Assembly (NCBI GenBank): GCA_029721515.1
Contig: CM056556.1
Location: forward strand, 27,892,669 to 27,956,668
DNA length: 64,000 bases
Reading direction: 5' to 3'
Source of the DNA: Synanceia verrucosa
Taxonomy: Eukaryota; Chordata; Actinopteri; Perciformes; Synanceiidae
The position numbers were made by a program, and so were the translations under genes. This document shows, piece after piece, positions 21,120 to 36,000 of this stretch. The notes below the pieces were generated by a model. It was given only the letters and a program-made list of their open reading frames with translations. It did not search any database and was not told the origin of the DNA. The first letter of the stretch is position 1. Each line of letters opens with the position of its first letter.

Positions 21120-21297
21120 CGAGTCGTCCATCCTGATTAGCTGTGGCGCGGACCAATGAGAGAGCAGAGCGCGAGGAGGGAAACATGGCGGAGAGGAGAG
21201 ACCAAAACATTTGACAGCAGCTAGAAGCTAAGCAGGGAGTAGTGAATTAATGTGGTTAATAAACGTATTAATTCCAAAGAGGCTGACCGAGAATAAA
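21120..21297 (+). promoter_or_regulatory. fanca promoter and 5' UTR
   Basis: GC-rich patch just before the fanca start. It contains a CCAAT box (gaccaatgag, near 21150-21160) and AAACATGGCGG at 21181-21191, a good YY1-type site often placed at start regions of TATA-less genes. The ATG inside that motif opens a nine-codon uORF ending in TGA at 21212-21214. An in-frame upstream ATG at 21250 has a weak context. Confidence 0.5.
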
Positions 21298-23981
21298 ATG
21301 TCACTGAGCGCTTCTTGTGAATCTGTTTGTCAGAAAAGGACTCTGTCGAGCCTCCTGGGTGAGTTAGCAGCAGCTGCATTAAGGTTATTATTAATGAACC
21401 AGACAGCATGTGTCATAGTTATAGCTGAAACTTTAGTCAGACCAACATTAACCCCCTCATGATCATGTCTTGATAAATACTGATACTGTTAAAATAGCAA
21501 CCTTTGCCTATTAGCGTGGATATGTCACATTTTTTTTAAGTGGAGTTTGGTGAGAGCCCTGATAGAGAGCTATTCATATATACTTCTCTTTCCAACAAAA
21601 TAGTAAATAAGGTAGGCCATCGAGCTAATGCTTTAAGTTGGCCAACATTTTATACATAACTTTACTAACTTCTATACTGTTTTGTCAAACTGTTTTATGG
21701 TTACATGATATGACATGTTAGTCCTGTTGTCCCAGCTGGTCGTGTGGTGAAGAGGCCGAAGCAGGGAGATGGTCAGAGGCTGCAGGAGGCCACCATGCAG
21801 CTGCTGGAGCAGCAGCAGGACCTCTGCAGTCTGCTCAGGGAGGCCGGGGTGAGTGAAGACAGACCAAACCATCAGTGATCTGTGGGCTCAGGAAGAGGCG
21901 TGACACACCTGACAATGTCACGACTGGCATGTGAGCTTTCAAATTAAAACAAAGACCTCATTAAGCAGCTGAAGAAAGGCAATGTGTAATGTTATATTGG
22001 ACATGTTGGACTCAACAGCATTTATATTATGCACCACTTTATTAGCTTCAGTGGGAAATATTCTGCATTGCATTATAAGGCTAAGAGGAACGTTGCTCTA
22101 GAGCACCAAACCAACATGATTTTGTTGATCTATTTACCTCTTATTTTGTTGTTTAGTTAAGGACACAAACAAGAACATTTCAGGTCCAAGTGTTATTACA
22201 TAGCTGGTAAAGTGGTATCTTCTTCAGACCGTCTGATGGATCCATAACCGTGTCTGGATGAGACAAAGTTTAGTGCTCGGAGCGCTCCACAGGTGATTAT
22301 AGAGATTGATAATCAAAGATAACATCAAATAGCATTAATGAATTGCAGAACAGTGCATCAGTGGTATTCAGTAATATCCTCTAGTGCTGTGTATATACAC
22401 TGAGTTACATATAGAACCTGAGACCTGCCCACTGCACCACTGTGGCACCCTGACGATGAAGTAATACGTTCAAATTCAACAGTTTCACAGGTACCACATG
22501 TACCAAGACTGAGTCCTTATGACTATCACTATCTCTGTCAGATAAAGGCAAAAAGCCCCCAGCAGTTTCTGACCTCAAACTAACATATTGTTAATGTATT
22601 TTTTGCAGACTCCAGAGCTGTGCAACATTTTCTCCACTCAGAATGGAGAGCAGAAACTGACCGAGGCTCAGGGCGTCTCATCTGCTGTTGCTGGATCTCT
22701 GCTCGGTGAGAGTTTGATAGAAGGGCTCAGAAGTAAACTCTGGGCTGCACATCTGCAGAAGTGCCATGTGTGACACATGGTGACAGACTAACCCAAAGTA
22801 AACTCTGTGTTGTGTTGACTGTGGACAGTGTGTGAGCTGAGGCGTCAGGCCTCGAAGCTTGGCATCTCGGTGGCGTCGCTGTCAGTGAAAATGATGTTGG
22901 AGAGACTGAAGGAGATCACTGAAACTGAGGAGGTGAAGAAGGAAGAGAATGAAGAGAGAGGGCTTCTCACTTCCTCTCAGCGAGTGAGTATCTGACAGCC
23001 AGCTGTGATCAGTCAACAGAGCATTCAGTCAGTGCTAACATGACCCAGGAATTCACCAGTTGTTGACTGTGCACATCTGAACTCCTGGGCAACATGTTGG
23101 TGGTGACTAGTTAAATATCAGACATCAGTTATTCATATTAAACAGTGCCTATACGGCTATAGTGGGATGGCTGTGTTCTTTTTAACTCAGTGTGACTTAG
23201 CGTCTCTGGTTCACTTCCCTGTTGCCACAACTTTACTGCTGCATCACTTCTGCATGTTGAAAATGGCTGTTGCACCACATCCGTGCTGCAGGTTTGTTGG
23301 CAGATATATCTGTAGTTTTAGATTTTTCAGACACAGAAGTTTCCTCCATCTTTCATGAGTGCAGCTTATAAAATACGGCCTGCAGTAGAATAATGTAATG
23401 TCGTCCGTGTCCTCTGCAGATGCAGCTGTGTGTCCTGCTGGAGTCCAGCAAAGAGCTGCTGTCACATGGAGCCCTCTGCCCTAAACTGCTCTGGCAGGAG
23501 TACAGGAGAGATCAGGTGTTTGTCCACATGTTCACTGAGATCTATTTAAAGAAGCTTTGGAACAGATTCTGCATTCAATCATCTGAGCAGGCTGTGGTTG
23601 AACTGTCAGTGGCTGAAATAGATTTTTAATGGTCTCAAATTTTCTGACTACTTGTCAACAGTCTTGACAGTCTTTGTCTCTGACTTTGTCTCTAAGACTT
23701 TGCCTGCATATGTAAGTCCATTATGCATACCATGAAGAACTCAAACTGTTTTGTTCTGCACAGCCAAGTTGTTTTATTTGTTACTTTGTCTCTTTAAAAA
23801 TCATCTAAACTGACACGAGAGGAAAATACCAGCTTGACTTTCTCATGTAGTGCATCAAATCAATGGAATATTCACTGTGGTGTTTTTACAGAAGCTACCT
23901 AAGCTGGAGGTGGTGTACCATCTTCACTTTTACAACATCCTCACTTTGAAGTACATCATCGAGAGGTGAGAAGTAAGTATG

Positions 23982-24024
<43 letters not shown>

Positions 24025-27000
24025 AATAGATAAATATCAAATAAGTTAAAATAAATGTTATTACTTCAATGAGGAACAATCAATTCCATCCTGAACATCC
24101 AAGATACCAAGGATCAATCAGGGAAATGAGAGCACGTGAATACTTAATGATGGTAAAACAGAACAAAGTAACACCATTAAATACTAGAGCGCCCCTCTGT
24201 GGTAGTTCAGCTCACAAAGAGAGTTTGAATAAAGTTGAAAGCACAGCTGACACCTGCTCCTTTCTGCAGGAAATTAACCTTGAAATAAACTTTTCACTCA
24301 GTTATGTTTTGCTTTTCCTCCATTCAGTGATGAAGGGGTGAGGTTGTGGTTGGTGTCGCAGCTGAAGGCTCTGTGTGGTTGGATGCCTCCACAGGAGGAA
24401 GAGGACAGCAAACAGGTTCAGCAGAAGCTTCTGTCAAGTAAGAACACAGAGGGAGTCTCCAGTTTTCTGCTCCAGAATCAGTTAACAAATGGTTTACAGT
24501 ACGCCTAGCTGTTTGTTTCCTTCAGATCAGCTGGTTGGGGCACCTGGAATTCAGTTACCCTGGAAACCAGTTTCATCTTAAACAGAATCACTGATTAAAG
24601 GGACGTGAAAATTTGCCACTTTTTACCCATGTTTTTGTGCTCAGATCTAGAAAAACAGAGTAATTGTAATATTTGGATTACAGCAGATCACTGCAGACAT
24701 CCTTCATGTTGATGCTCGAGGTTTAAAACACCAGAGTCGTTTGGACACTGGACATAATGCAGCAAAAGTTCTGCATCTTAAAGTGAAAACGCCTTTGTAT
24801 GGATGTCCACTGGATCATGGTGGTACTGCCAAATGACGTGTCAGGTGTCTGATCGCCTGAAAATGTTTGCGGTACCTCAGAACAAGTTGTTTTTATCACT
24901 ACAGTAGCCCAGAAAGGACAAACCCAACACTGTTGGTTGCTGTACTTCTCCTACTCCCTTTCAGTTTCAGTTGATTGCAATCTGCACTCTCACCACTAGA
25001 TGCCACCAAATCGGCACACTGCACCGGTAAAGGGAAGACTCGACTCGTTTTCTCGATCGGATTCAGTTTTCTGTGTGTTTTTTTTGGCTGATTTAACTCC
25101 CAGCTCATGATGTCAAGTAAGCTCAGTCAAATGTTCACCAGATGACTGGAAAAGGTCTCCTGTGTTTCAGCTGTGGTTGGAGTCCTGGTGGGAAATGGCT
25201 TTGATCTGAACCAGGAGCCACCAGACGCAGACAGGAGGACGTCCTCGATCTGCTGCTCAGTACTGGACGACATGCTCGTCTGTGAGTCTCCATCTGTTGA
25301 TGAAATATGAAGTAAAGCTTCTACGTCTTTAAATGCCAAGACGTCTAAGTGTCATGTCCTTCAAACATTTCACTGTGCTTCTGTCTGTGTTCTTCAGGGC
25401 TGCTAGACGCTGGCGAAAAGAGTCTGTGTGATGGAGCCGGGGCCAAGCCGTGGTTTTTATTTTTTTATTAACTTTTATGGAATCAAATTCCATCAATTTT
25501 ATGTCAGTCTTATTGTAATTTTGGTCTCTATCAGAAGAGGAGACATGACAGAGAACATACGCAGACAAATTCACAGTTCCAGCAGCTTGAAAGATGGAAA
25601 CACACAAGGGCATGCAGGGTTCAGGAAAATAAAATAAAAAGTACCAAAGTACCACTGTGTATACTATAATAGATACATACAGGGGAATGCAAGGTGCAAA
25701 TTCTGATAAAATACGATAGATAAGAAATAGAAATATAAGACAAAATAAAATGCGATAAATAAGAAATAGAAATATAAGACAAAATAAAATACGAGAGATA
25801 AAAAAATAGAAATATAAGACGATAAAATATGAGAGATAAAAAAATACAAATTTAAGACAAAATAAAATACGAGATATAAAAAAAATAGAAATTTAAGACA
25901 AAATAAAATACGAGAGATACAAATAGAAGTATAAGACAAAATAAAATATCTGAGAGATAAAAAATAGAAATATAAGACAAAATAAAACATGAGAGAAAAA
26001 AATAGAAATATAATACAAAAATAAAATACGAGATATAAAAAAATAGAAATTTAAGACAAAATAAAATACGAGAGATACAAATAGAAGTATAAGACAAAAT
26101 AAAATACGAGAGATAAAAATAGAAATATAAGACAAAATAAAACATGAGAGAAAAAAATAGAAATATAATACAAAAATAAAATACGAGATATAAAAAAATA
26201 GAAATTTAAGACAAAATAAAATACGAGATACAAATAGAAGTATAAGACAAAATAAAACATGAGAGATAAAAAAATAGAAATATAATACAAAAATAATATA
26301 CGAGAGATAAAAATAGAAATTTAAGACAAAATAAAATATGAGAGATAAAAAAATAGAAATATAATACAAAAAAATACAAGAGCTAAAAACAGAAATTTAA
26401 GACAAAAATATGAGAGATAAAAATAGAAATATAATACAAAAATAAAATACGAGAGATAAAAAATAGAAATTTAAGACAAAATAAAATACAAGAGATAAAA
26501 ATAGAGATATAATACAAAAATAAAGTACAAAAGACAAAAATTGAAATATAATACAAAAATAAAATACAAGAGATAAAAATTTAAATATAATACAAAAATA
26601 AAACACGAGAGATAAAAATATAAATATAATACAAAAATAAAATACAAGAGATAAAAATAGAAATTTAAGACAAAAAGGTAAAGTAATGCAGGTTTTACTT
26701 TTTCATTTAGTCTGGTGGTCAGAGCTGTGATCCCTGAATGAGCTCAGGAGTGACTTTGGTGATCAAAGGTCACTGAAACCCTCAGGTCCATAACTCAACA
26801 ATTACTATGATTGTTATGTCTTATCTAATTAGATGATATTTGGACAGAGACCACAGCGGCTAACACCTGTGAGGTGGTATTCTAGTTTTAGTCCAGGTTG
26901 TATATTTTATATCCAGTGAAGTGAGACAGGTACGCTGTCAGACAGGTATGCTTCTCACTCCTCTGCTCTGTGTTTTGTGCAGGATTCAGATATTTGATGC

Positions 27001-30000
27001 TTCTCTGTGTGGAGCTTCGGTGTCGGAGGCTACCCTCCAGCGTTTCTTCACACACTCTCTCAAACAGACTCTCACCTACAAGCCTCGGCTGACAGGTAAA
27101 TACAGGTTACTGACGATTTAACAGCCTAATGCTGCCTTCATAATAAGAATGAAAACCATTTATAAAAGTCTCACTCACATATCCGCAGTGTCAGATGCCA
27201 TCTCTCTGCAGAGTGAGTGGACTTTTGCCAAAGCCAGCCGGTTGCTGACGTGTGTTTTTCGTCAGGTAAATGTTTTATATGACCCAACCTTCACACAGAA
27301 AGAAGCCTTCTGGAGAGAGGACTTTAAGAGAGTTAAAATGAGAGAAGAACATTTTACAAAAGGCAGGGGAACATGGTTAAGATATAAATCACAGAAAGAC
27401 ATAAATAATAAAGTTGTCTAAATGAAATGCAGACACTTTTTTAGTGCACATGCTAAATTTAACAAAACGTTGATTAGACTCACTGAAGGTCCAATATTTT
27501 CATATTTTACTTGTAATTTGTGTCTCTACTAGAACTTGTTGACATAATGTGAATTAAATTCCTGGTTCTGTCCGCCTGTTTGCATAGCATTCATACCGGC
27601 TTTATGATTAAAAGAAGAGAGAGAGATCTCTCCCTACATTATGAGACGCAGAAGTGAAACTAATGTCACTGCTCTGCTGCTGACGATCAGCATCAGTGTT
27701 TGGTTTCAAAGAGCTAAAGTCTTGATCTCAGTGTGTTCTGGAGCCTCCAGTAACTCCTGCATCTGGTTGCTGTGTTCCTCTAAAAGCTGGCTGTGGTCTT
27801 CAGTGTGGAGCAGCTGCTTCATCACCTGCAGCAGATCCTGGAAACGCACGAGGTCAACTGGAAACATGTGCTGTGCTTCGTCTCCACTCTGCTGGTTTAC
27901 AACCCCTGTGCCCAGCCCTGCCTGAGAGGTGACCCAGAGAGAGAGAGAGCGCTTTCAGTCCCTTTAGAGGATTCAAACTGGGCCGATATCATGAACTGAG
28001 AACACGTTTGATCATTTTGATGTAGGGAAAATATGACGCAAACTTCATATCTCAGGAATGCCAACAGGGGGTTTCTTCAAATTTGTCACAAACTTCAGAG
28101 GTCAGTGAGACCTGCTGGGCCATAAAGAGCTAATTAGGACAATTTCCCATAAATGTTTAGTAGGCTAAAAAGATGGATGTAAGCTGCAACCTGATTGGTT
28201 GGTGGAGGAATGCAACCACAAGGAGCTAATTTAAGTTTTTAAAGTTTTCACTCATAGCCAGCATGATAGTTTAATGAAAACATGCACGTGTGTCATCAAA
28301 CTGTCTCGTTAGAGTCAGCTTATGTCAGCAGTTAGTTTCTCAGAGACGAGAGAGTAAAAAGCTCTTATTCCTGACACCTGCAAACGTTTGAATGTCAGAC
28401 TTAAAGGGAGAGGACTTGTTGACTCCAGTGTTTGTCCTTCCTGTTGTGTTTCAATCAGTCAATCAAATTTTATTTGTTTAGCACCTTACAACAGCCAAAA
28501 TGTGCACGAGGTGCTTTCCAAAATAAGATAAAAACAGACGTCAGTGACTATAAAAACCAACATGTACATAAAAAGAAGAGTCAACAACCATAAAAACAAC
28601 ATGGATTAAAAAAAACATAAATGCACATAAAACAGCAACAGAGTCAAGGGCAGTCAGCTATGTGCCAAATGTTAGCCTGAATAAATGTCTTTTTAACTCA
28701 GATTGAAAAGCAGCTAGCTCAGTGATGGACTGTAGCCGTGCTGGGAGTAAATTCCATAACTTTGGGTCAAAAACTGCAAATGAACGGTCACCATACTTTT
28801 TATATCTGGATCTGGGAACAACCAAAGAGGTGTGCTCAGAAGAGCGGAGAGTTACCAGTTTGGTGAGATGGAACAGGGCTAGACCATTGATGGCTTGAAT
28901 ATGTATAATAAGACCTTAAACTCTACCCTGAACCACACCGGGAGCCAGTGAAGAGAGCGGAGAATCGGGGTGATGTGGGAGTGTTTGGAGGGTTAGAAAG
29001 GAGGCGTGCTGCTGCATTTTGCACCAGCTGAAGTTTATGGAGGAGAGAGTGGTTTAGTCCAGCGTAAAGGGCTTTACAATAATCTAACCTCGAGCTGAAG
29101 AAGGCATGAATTTCTCCTCCAGAGCTGCTGTCCAGACTGCTGAGCTCTGCCTTTGAAGGCTACGACCCAGAGAACATGATCACTGCCTTCCTCCTGGCTC
29201 GACAGGGCGGCCTGGAAGGACCCGCCATCTTCCCTTCCTACAGCAACTTTTTCAAGGTTTCTTTTTGTCTTTTCATCACCACTTGTTCTGTGGCTGATAT
29301 GTTTGGATCAGTGCTGCTGATATTAGTGTTTTCAGTGGCACAGCCTCTGTTTAATCACCAGTAAGGAGGAGGAAACACAATGAAACTTCAGGAGGTGGAC
29401 AGTCTGTGTAATGCTGAGTAAATTGTATAATTAACATGTGGAAATGGATTTCTTTTTCCTGCACTGTTCTTTAATACTTATCAATTTAAATATGCAATAG
29501 TTATGTTTTTGCAGTTTGTTGCCGTGACAGGTAGGAGTCCAGAGAGCTTCAAATGGCTAAATGCACGTCAAAGTTTGTTTTTTTTCTCATCAGATGTCTT
29601 TTGGTGGGGGCAGCGGCTACCATGCAACCAGCAAGAAATCTCTGGTGTTTCTGCTGAAGTTCCTGTCTGACTTGGTTCCCTTTGAACCGCCGCAGTACCT
29701 CAAGGTGACACTCTGCACGTTTCAGTAGATCAGCTAGTTGAAAAAAGCCTCTATACAGGAACAAAGTGCTGTAACTCAAATGTCAGGCACGTTTATCTGA
29801 CAGCTGTAGTTAGTAAGCTTTTTATTTTTAAAAATCAGACCAGTAACTCTCAACCATGTCTACTCTGGGCCTGTGTTGTTGGTTCTCATTTCTCCTTCAC
29901 ACAAAGAGCCAATGAAGTAATTCTATTCTATTCTATTCTGTTGAACCTTGATTGGCTCTTTGTGTGAAGGGGAAATGAAAGAAATATTTCACAAAAATGA

Positions 30001-33000
30001 GGTGTCTATAGCAGAACTTTTCTCTCTTTCCTAACCCATCAATCATCTCACAACCACCCAGATGTGAATCTGGATTAAATTTCCTAAATGCACTACTTAC
30101 ATACGTTTACATCATTATTATCAAACTGATAATGCACCAGTCACAGTGGACATCAACCTTTTTTACTCTTTTTAAATCTTTCTGCTTTTATATTTGGGTG
30201 TTTGGAGTTTCTGCCACCCAAAAAAGAAGAAAGAAGAAAAGCTCATTTAAACAGTAAAAACTGTCTGGACATTAAAGGAGGTAAACAAACACAGCGTGAC
30301 ACACCCCTTTAGGTATGCTGATATGTCTGTACTTTCACTTAACAAGTACTTTTGGATAGTTGTACTGGTGCTTTCACTTCAGTAAAGAGTCTTCCTCCAG
30401 CACTGCTCTGCAGTCTGTGCTGGACTAGAAAACAGAGGCTGAAGGATGCAGCTGTGATTTTCAGCACCTCCCTGTCATTTTGTCGTGGTAGGTTCACGTC
30501 CTGCAGCCTCCTTATGTACCCGTGAAACATCGCAGTCTCCTGATGGAGTACGTCTCTCTGGCCAAGACCAGGCTGGCTGACCTCAAGGTGAGAGCTGGGC
30601 TGAAAATGTGTCATCATGGCTGCTTTATAGAAACATTTTCATACTGAAACTAACAACAATAACACAACATAATCCATGATGAAATGTGTCTGTGTGTGCA
30701 CATCCAGGAGTCAGTGGAGGACATGGGTTTATATGAGGATGTTTCTGGAGGAGCATCACTGCAGGTAACAGAGACAACCAGCAGTCTGTTGAGAAACTGA
30801 TGGTGTCTCAGCAGTTAAGATAAGATGAAACTTTGTTAATCCCACAGCAGAGCAAAAGTTAAGTGAATATAAAGCAATATAAGAAGTTAACATAAGAGCA
30901 GCAACAGTGGAACAGAGCCTATATATATATATATCTATCTATATATATATATATATATATATATATAATCAAATAAAAGGGGTATATACAGTAAACAGTG
31001 TATCCCAAAGTGCTCCTGAGTACAGTACAGACCATATTAACCATATTAGACACAAAAAATGTGGGAAAGTTGGGTCCAGGTTGAAAAATACCAAACTTAT
31101 CTGTGATTATTGTTATTATTATGGATCAAAGTGTATTTGAGCTGTCTGTGTGTGCAGCCAGAGGTCCAGGCTGTCCAGGATGTGGAAAAGGCAGAGTCTC
31201 TGTTTGAGAGCACAGGAAGAATCTCTGCTGCAGTCATGGAGGCCAGGTAGTCACTCATGTTCATCACCTCACCTGCAGCACAGCCACAGAGTAAATCACA
31301 GTGTATCTGCACTGATCATCATAACATCATGACCTCTGACCTCTGAAGGTTTACTCTGTAGTATCTGACTCCTTTCTATGTTCAGCAGCATTAACTCCTC
31401 TGCTCTGTTGGATCAGACCACCAGGATCAGACCTGCATCACTGATCCTTGTCCTCTCATGACCCTGTCTCTGGTTCTGGTCCTTCCTTGGACCACTTTTG
31501 ATAGATCCTGACCACTGCAGACCAGGAACAGACCACCAGAGCTGCAGGTCTGGAGATGCTCTGATCCAGTCCTCTAGACATCACTGTTTGCTTCTTGGTG
31601 TCAAACTCCTGAAAAATCCTGATCCTGCTTCTAACATCAACTCTGAGCACTAGATGTTCATCTGATGAGGAGATGATCAGTGATGTTCTCTTCACCTGGC
31701 AGTGGTCATGATGTTACGCCTGATCAGTGTAGATACTTCATGTGATTGTAAGGACTGAATTAGACAGAGACATGGACATTTACTGACACTTCTGTCCTCT
31801 CACAGTATTTTCCGGAGGCCTTATTTCCTCACTCGATTCCTCCCTGCTCTGCTGACTCCACGGCTGGTGAGCATCCTCCCCTTCCTGTCAGTCTGTTTGA
31901 TCCACAGGTTCTTTTTCTTATTTTTAGTTTAAGTCTTCTTCGTCTTTCACTTCCAGCTTCCTGTCAAAGCTGATGCTCGGATGAATTTCATAGAAGCTCT
32001 GAGAAAGTGAGTTATTATCAGAAGCTTTTAAATTCTGCGTTATTATTATTTTTTTGTCCAGTTATAGGTCTATTATCTTTCAGAATATAAGCAAGTATGT
32101 ATATAATGGGCCTGATAATGTTCAGCTGCACTTTGTGATTAGTTGGTGTGTTTTCCCTCTGATGACGTGTGTTTGTCTGTTTTCAGGGCAGATAAGATCC
32201 CTGCTGCACAGTATTCTTCTTATGTGGAGTCCTGTCAGAAACAGAGGCAGCAGGACGGTGAGTCAGTCAGTAAGCATCATTTATTTATTCTTTTTTAATA
32301 TCTGCCACCAGTTTCAGATGAGAAAAGACATGAGAAGAATCAATCTAAACTTCAGGCATGTTTCTGTACAGATTTAATGTTTTTATGTTTTAAATTGTCC
32401 TGAAACACTTTACTGTCTTTGTGCTCTGTTGTGTTTTCAGGGAGCGCAGCATGTTTGGACATTAATGATGATCCTTTGGAGGTGCTGAAGGTTCAGCTGC
32501 AGGACTTCTCAGAGCTGGTCCTTCAGGGAAACGATGGAGGTAGGCAGAGGTCAAGATGTGACAGTAAGTATTCTGTGGTCGGGGAAAAGACTTAAACTCC
32601 CTGAAGGTGTTTGTAGGAGTCAGGAGGATCTATTAGCAGAAATGAAAATGAGCAGTTTGATTTTCAGGCTCCTCACATCGACACTGGCTGCTCTTCATGC
32701 TCTGGTGTGTTGCTCTGACAGTAGCAGTAGAGGGAAACTCTGGAGTCTTTATGTTACCTGAAGGAAACTTCAGTGACACAGTGGTCCTCATGATATATTC
32801 AGTTATATATATATATATATATATATATATCCAGCACATCTTCAAATGAAGCTTTTCAACCACATGTTTTTTCATGTGTTTCAGGACAATGTTTGGATGC
32901 TGAAACTATTTTTATCACAACAGTATCAAATAGTAATAATAAAAGTTTGATTTGTTGTGATCAATTTCATTATAAATCAAATTCTTTTCTGTTTAGTACA

Positions 33001-36000
33001 TATCGTGAATAAGTGTTATTTTTATTATTTATTCTGTCATTTCGTTAGTGTCTCTTATTGTTTGTTTCTTGCTGTAACCTGTTTACGCTGCTGTAGCAGG
33101 TGAATAAAACTATTCTGTCAAATGAGATGTGAAGAGGCGACACACCCAGTGAACCTGTGACCCGTCATGCTGGTCTTGTGTCCTCAGAGGTGTCGGCCCA
33201 GCTGTCCAGGATCTCACACACTCTGAGCGTCGTCTTTCCTGGACATCCTGACGAGCCGATCGGACAGGCGGTCGTCAAACTTGACATTAACACCCCGCTG
33301 TCTCCTGAGCTCCATGTCAAAGTAGGCTCTGATGAAATCCATTCCTGCACCAGTGATGATGTCTGCATGCAGTCATTGTATGTGTTCCCTCTGTCATATT
33401 CGCAGGTCGTCAACATGATCCTGAGAAACTTCTGCCAGTGCGTGCTCAACACTTCCAGAGCAAACCCTCCTAATAAGTGAGAACCACAACTTCTTCAGTA
33501 GATTTGATTAGTGGAAAAAATCTCATAAATGCATTAATTGGCCACGCACATCCATCTATCCACATACAGCACCTGGTGTGGAACAAGCTCCAAAAACGTT
33601 AAAGGGACAGTTCTGATTTTTTAGGTGCTTGTCTGTGATCATTATACCAAAACAATATGGAGCTGCAGACAGCATCAGCTTTCAGACACCTAAAACAGTT
33701 CGTTATATACTGTGTTTACCGTATTTTCACCTCTTTACCTTGTCAGGAAGTCTGTTCAGATGCTGAACTGAAGCTGTGGTCTTTGCTGCTACTTTTCTTA
33801 AAAAACAATAATTTACACTTTGCAGAGGAGTCTAAACTAAATCACCAGCGTCACACAAACTGAGTGATCCAGAGCAGCTCTAGACGGCTCTCTGAGGGAA
33901 AGGTAAAGTGGTGAAAATATTCTGAATATATCGTAGACCCATACTGACTTTTAGAGATGTCTGAAATGTGTTTTGCTGCCTCCTTCCACAGCAGTGCGTC
34001 CCGTCTGTTTCTCCAAGTTGGGGGAATTGCCGCCACCTACTGCGCTTAATTCACTGACTCTGGATCAGTGCCTCACACCCCACTTTAAAACATCCAGACT
34101 ATCTGTTTAGGTCCAGTTTTCAGTGTGCAGGTCTGGAAATAAACACATTCAGCTCTTCCTTTTCTGCTGAAGACGCTTCACCATGTTTTAAAACGTCTTC
34201 AGTGCAGTTGACTCTGTTTTTTTTTTTTTTTTTTGCTCTTGTGACCTGGATGACTGAGAACCTGTTTGGTCTTTCCAGACAGAGCCAGTGGGCCTCCAGG
34301 TTTGTCAGCGTGCTGCTTGGTAACGCACACTTCCTCTCCAGCCTTCTGCACAGACTCTGGCATCTCTTCCATCACCAGGTACATGAATCCATTTTCTGTT
34401 TTTCAGACGACATTAAAATCACTTTGTTACTCCTTAAATCAGCATGACCTCCTGTCTCTTCTGTGAAAAAGGGACCTTCACTGAGTACCGCCCACCTGCT
34501 GGGCCTGGCAGCCCTTGTGGTCCACCTGCACGCCTCCATGTCCCACAGTCCTCTGGTTCAGCTGCTCCCGTCCAGCTTTCCTCAGCCGGTATCTGTTGGA
34601 GAAGCTCTGAGCGTGGCGCTGGTCTGCAGCACACAGCCTGAGATGCTCTTCTGTGTCAGGTCAGGGTTAGGATGGTGACGAACATCCACCTCACTCATTA
34701 TGAACGGGACTGTCCAGTGTTCCCGGTATGTGATGTGACGTCTCTCAGTCTTCTTGTTGCTGTCCAGGCTGAGTGTGGCAGCTGTGTGTTATGGGATCTG
34801 CAGAGGAGAGTCGGTGCCTCAGCAGCAGCAGCAGGACTTCATCCCCAGCAGCCTTTATAAGAAGGTGTCTCTTTCTCTCCCTCACTGTAATATCAGTAGA
34901 CGTGTTACATGAAAGACATCATTTACTTCCAGAACATTAAAGCCCTAATAAATTGTGAACGAGGTGGATGCAGGACTTTCCTTCACACATTCTCCAATCA
35001 TTTTGCTAAATAGAATTGAAAAACTAAATAAATAAATGGATGATTGACGACTGTGAATCATATCTGACTTTTCAAACTAGTTGTTCCCAGTGTTAGTGCT
35101 CTGACTGATATATAGCATTTTAAACATATTTGAAATGAACTGTCAGTTAAGGGCTTTGACTATTTATCAACTGTTTGTTTGTTGACTGGCTCTGTATTGT
35201 TGATTTTCCTGATGACAGACCCAAACCAAAAGGTATTTAATTTTGCTTATTATTACTTTTGAGCACATTCTGAGAAATAACAGTCTGAAAAACAAAGCAG
35301 GGTGCTTTACATTGGACACAACACACTAGTCCAAAGGTACAACATCAATCATCTAATCCTGTTAAAGCGGGCAGGTTCATCCCAACACACAGCTCTCTAC
35401 AGTTAATTTACTGACCAAACGTCAGCTCAATGACAACCCCGACACACCGGAGAGCAAATGTTCGGTCTTCTAAAAAGACAAGATCGAGAGTCTTTAAAAA
35501 TGAAACAAAAAGTCTGAAATCACTGTGAGGGAGAAGAAGGACAACAGATCCATTCAAACCACCTTGGTAGAGCTGGACACTGATGATATGTTTTATTCTA
35601 ATGTTAATTAAACTCCACATGTGACTGTGTGACCCTTTAGCTGCTGTACCTCATCCCAAGACTGTTGCCTGAAGCCAGAGGAGCTCCAGTGGCTGCTGAT
35701 GGTCCAGAGAGTGAATCCCAGGAGGAGAAGCAGGCCGACCTGTGGAGCAGCTCCTCGGCCTCCAACAGCACCTGGAGGAAGACTGCCTGGCATCTGTGGA
35801 GGCACCCAGCCTTCAGCCGGCTGCAGCACACAGCACACTATCAGGTAGAATGGGCTCAGTAAGCGTACAGTGTTGTGTTCAGAGAGCGATCGAGAGTCCT
35901 CAACCATGTTGTTTTTGTCAAGTTACCGTTGTCAGAATGGCTGGAGAATGAGCTGAGAGTACACAGAGGTGAGGACGTCCTGTCAGACCCAGAACGGTAA

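Noticed and set aside
21250..21297. Upstream in-frame ATG of fanca
   Set aside because: It has a weak start context (T at -3) and adds residues with no family match. 21298 has A at -3.
25664..26606. Minus-strand frames rich in Phe, Tyr, Leu and Ser, up to 158 codons
   Set aside because: They arise from the AT-rich 38-bp array in fanca intron 9. Low complexity and no start or splice context.
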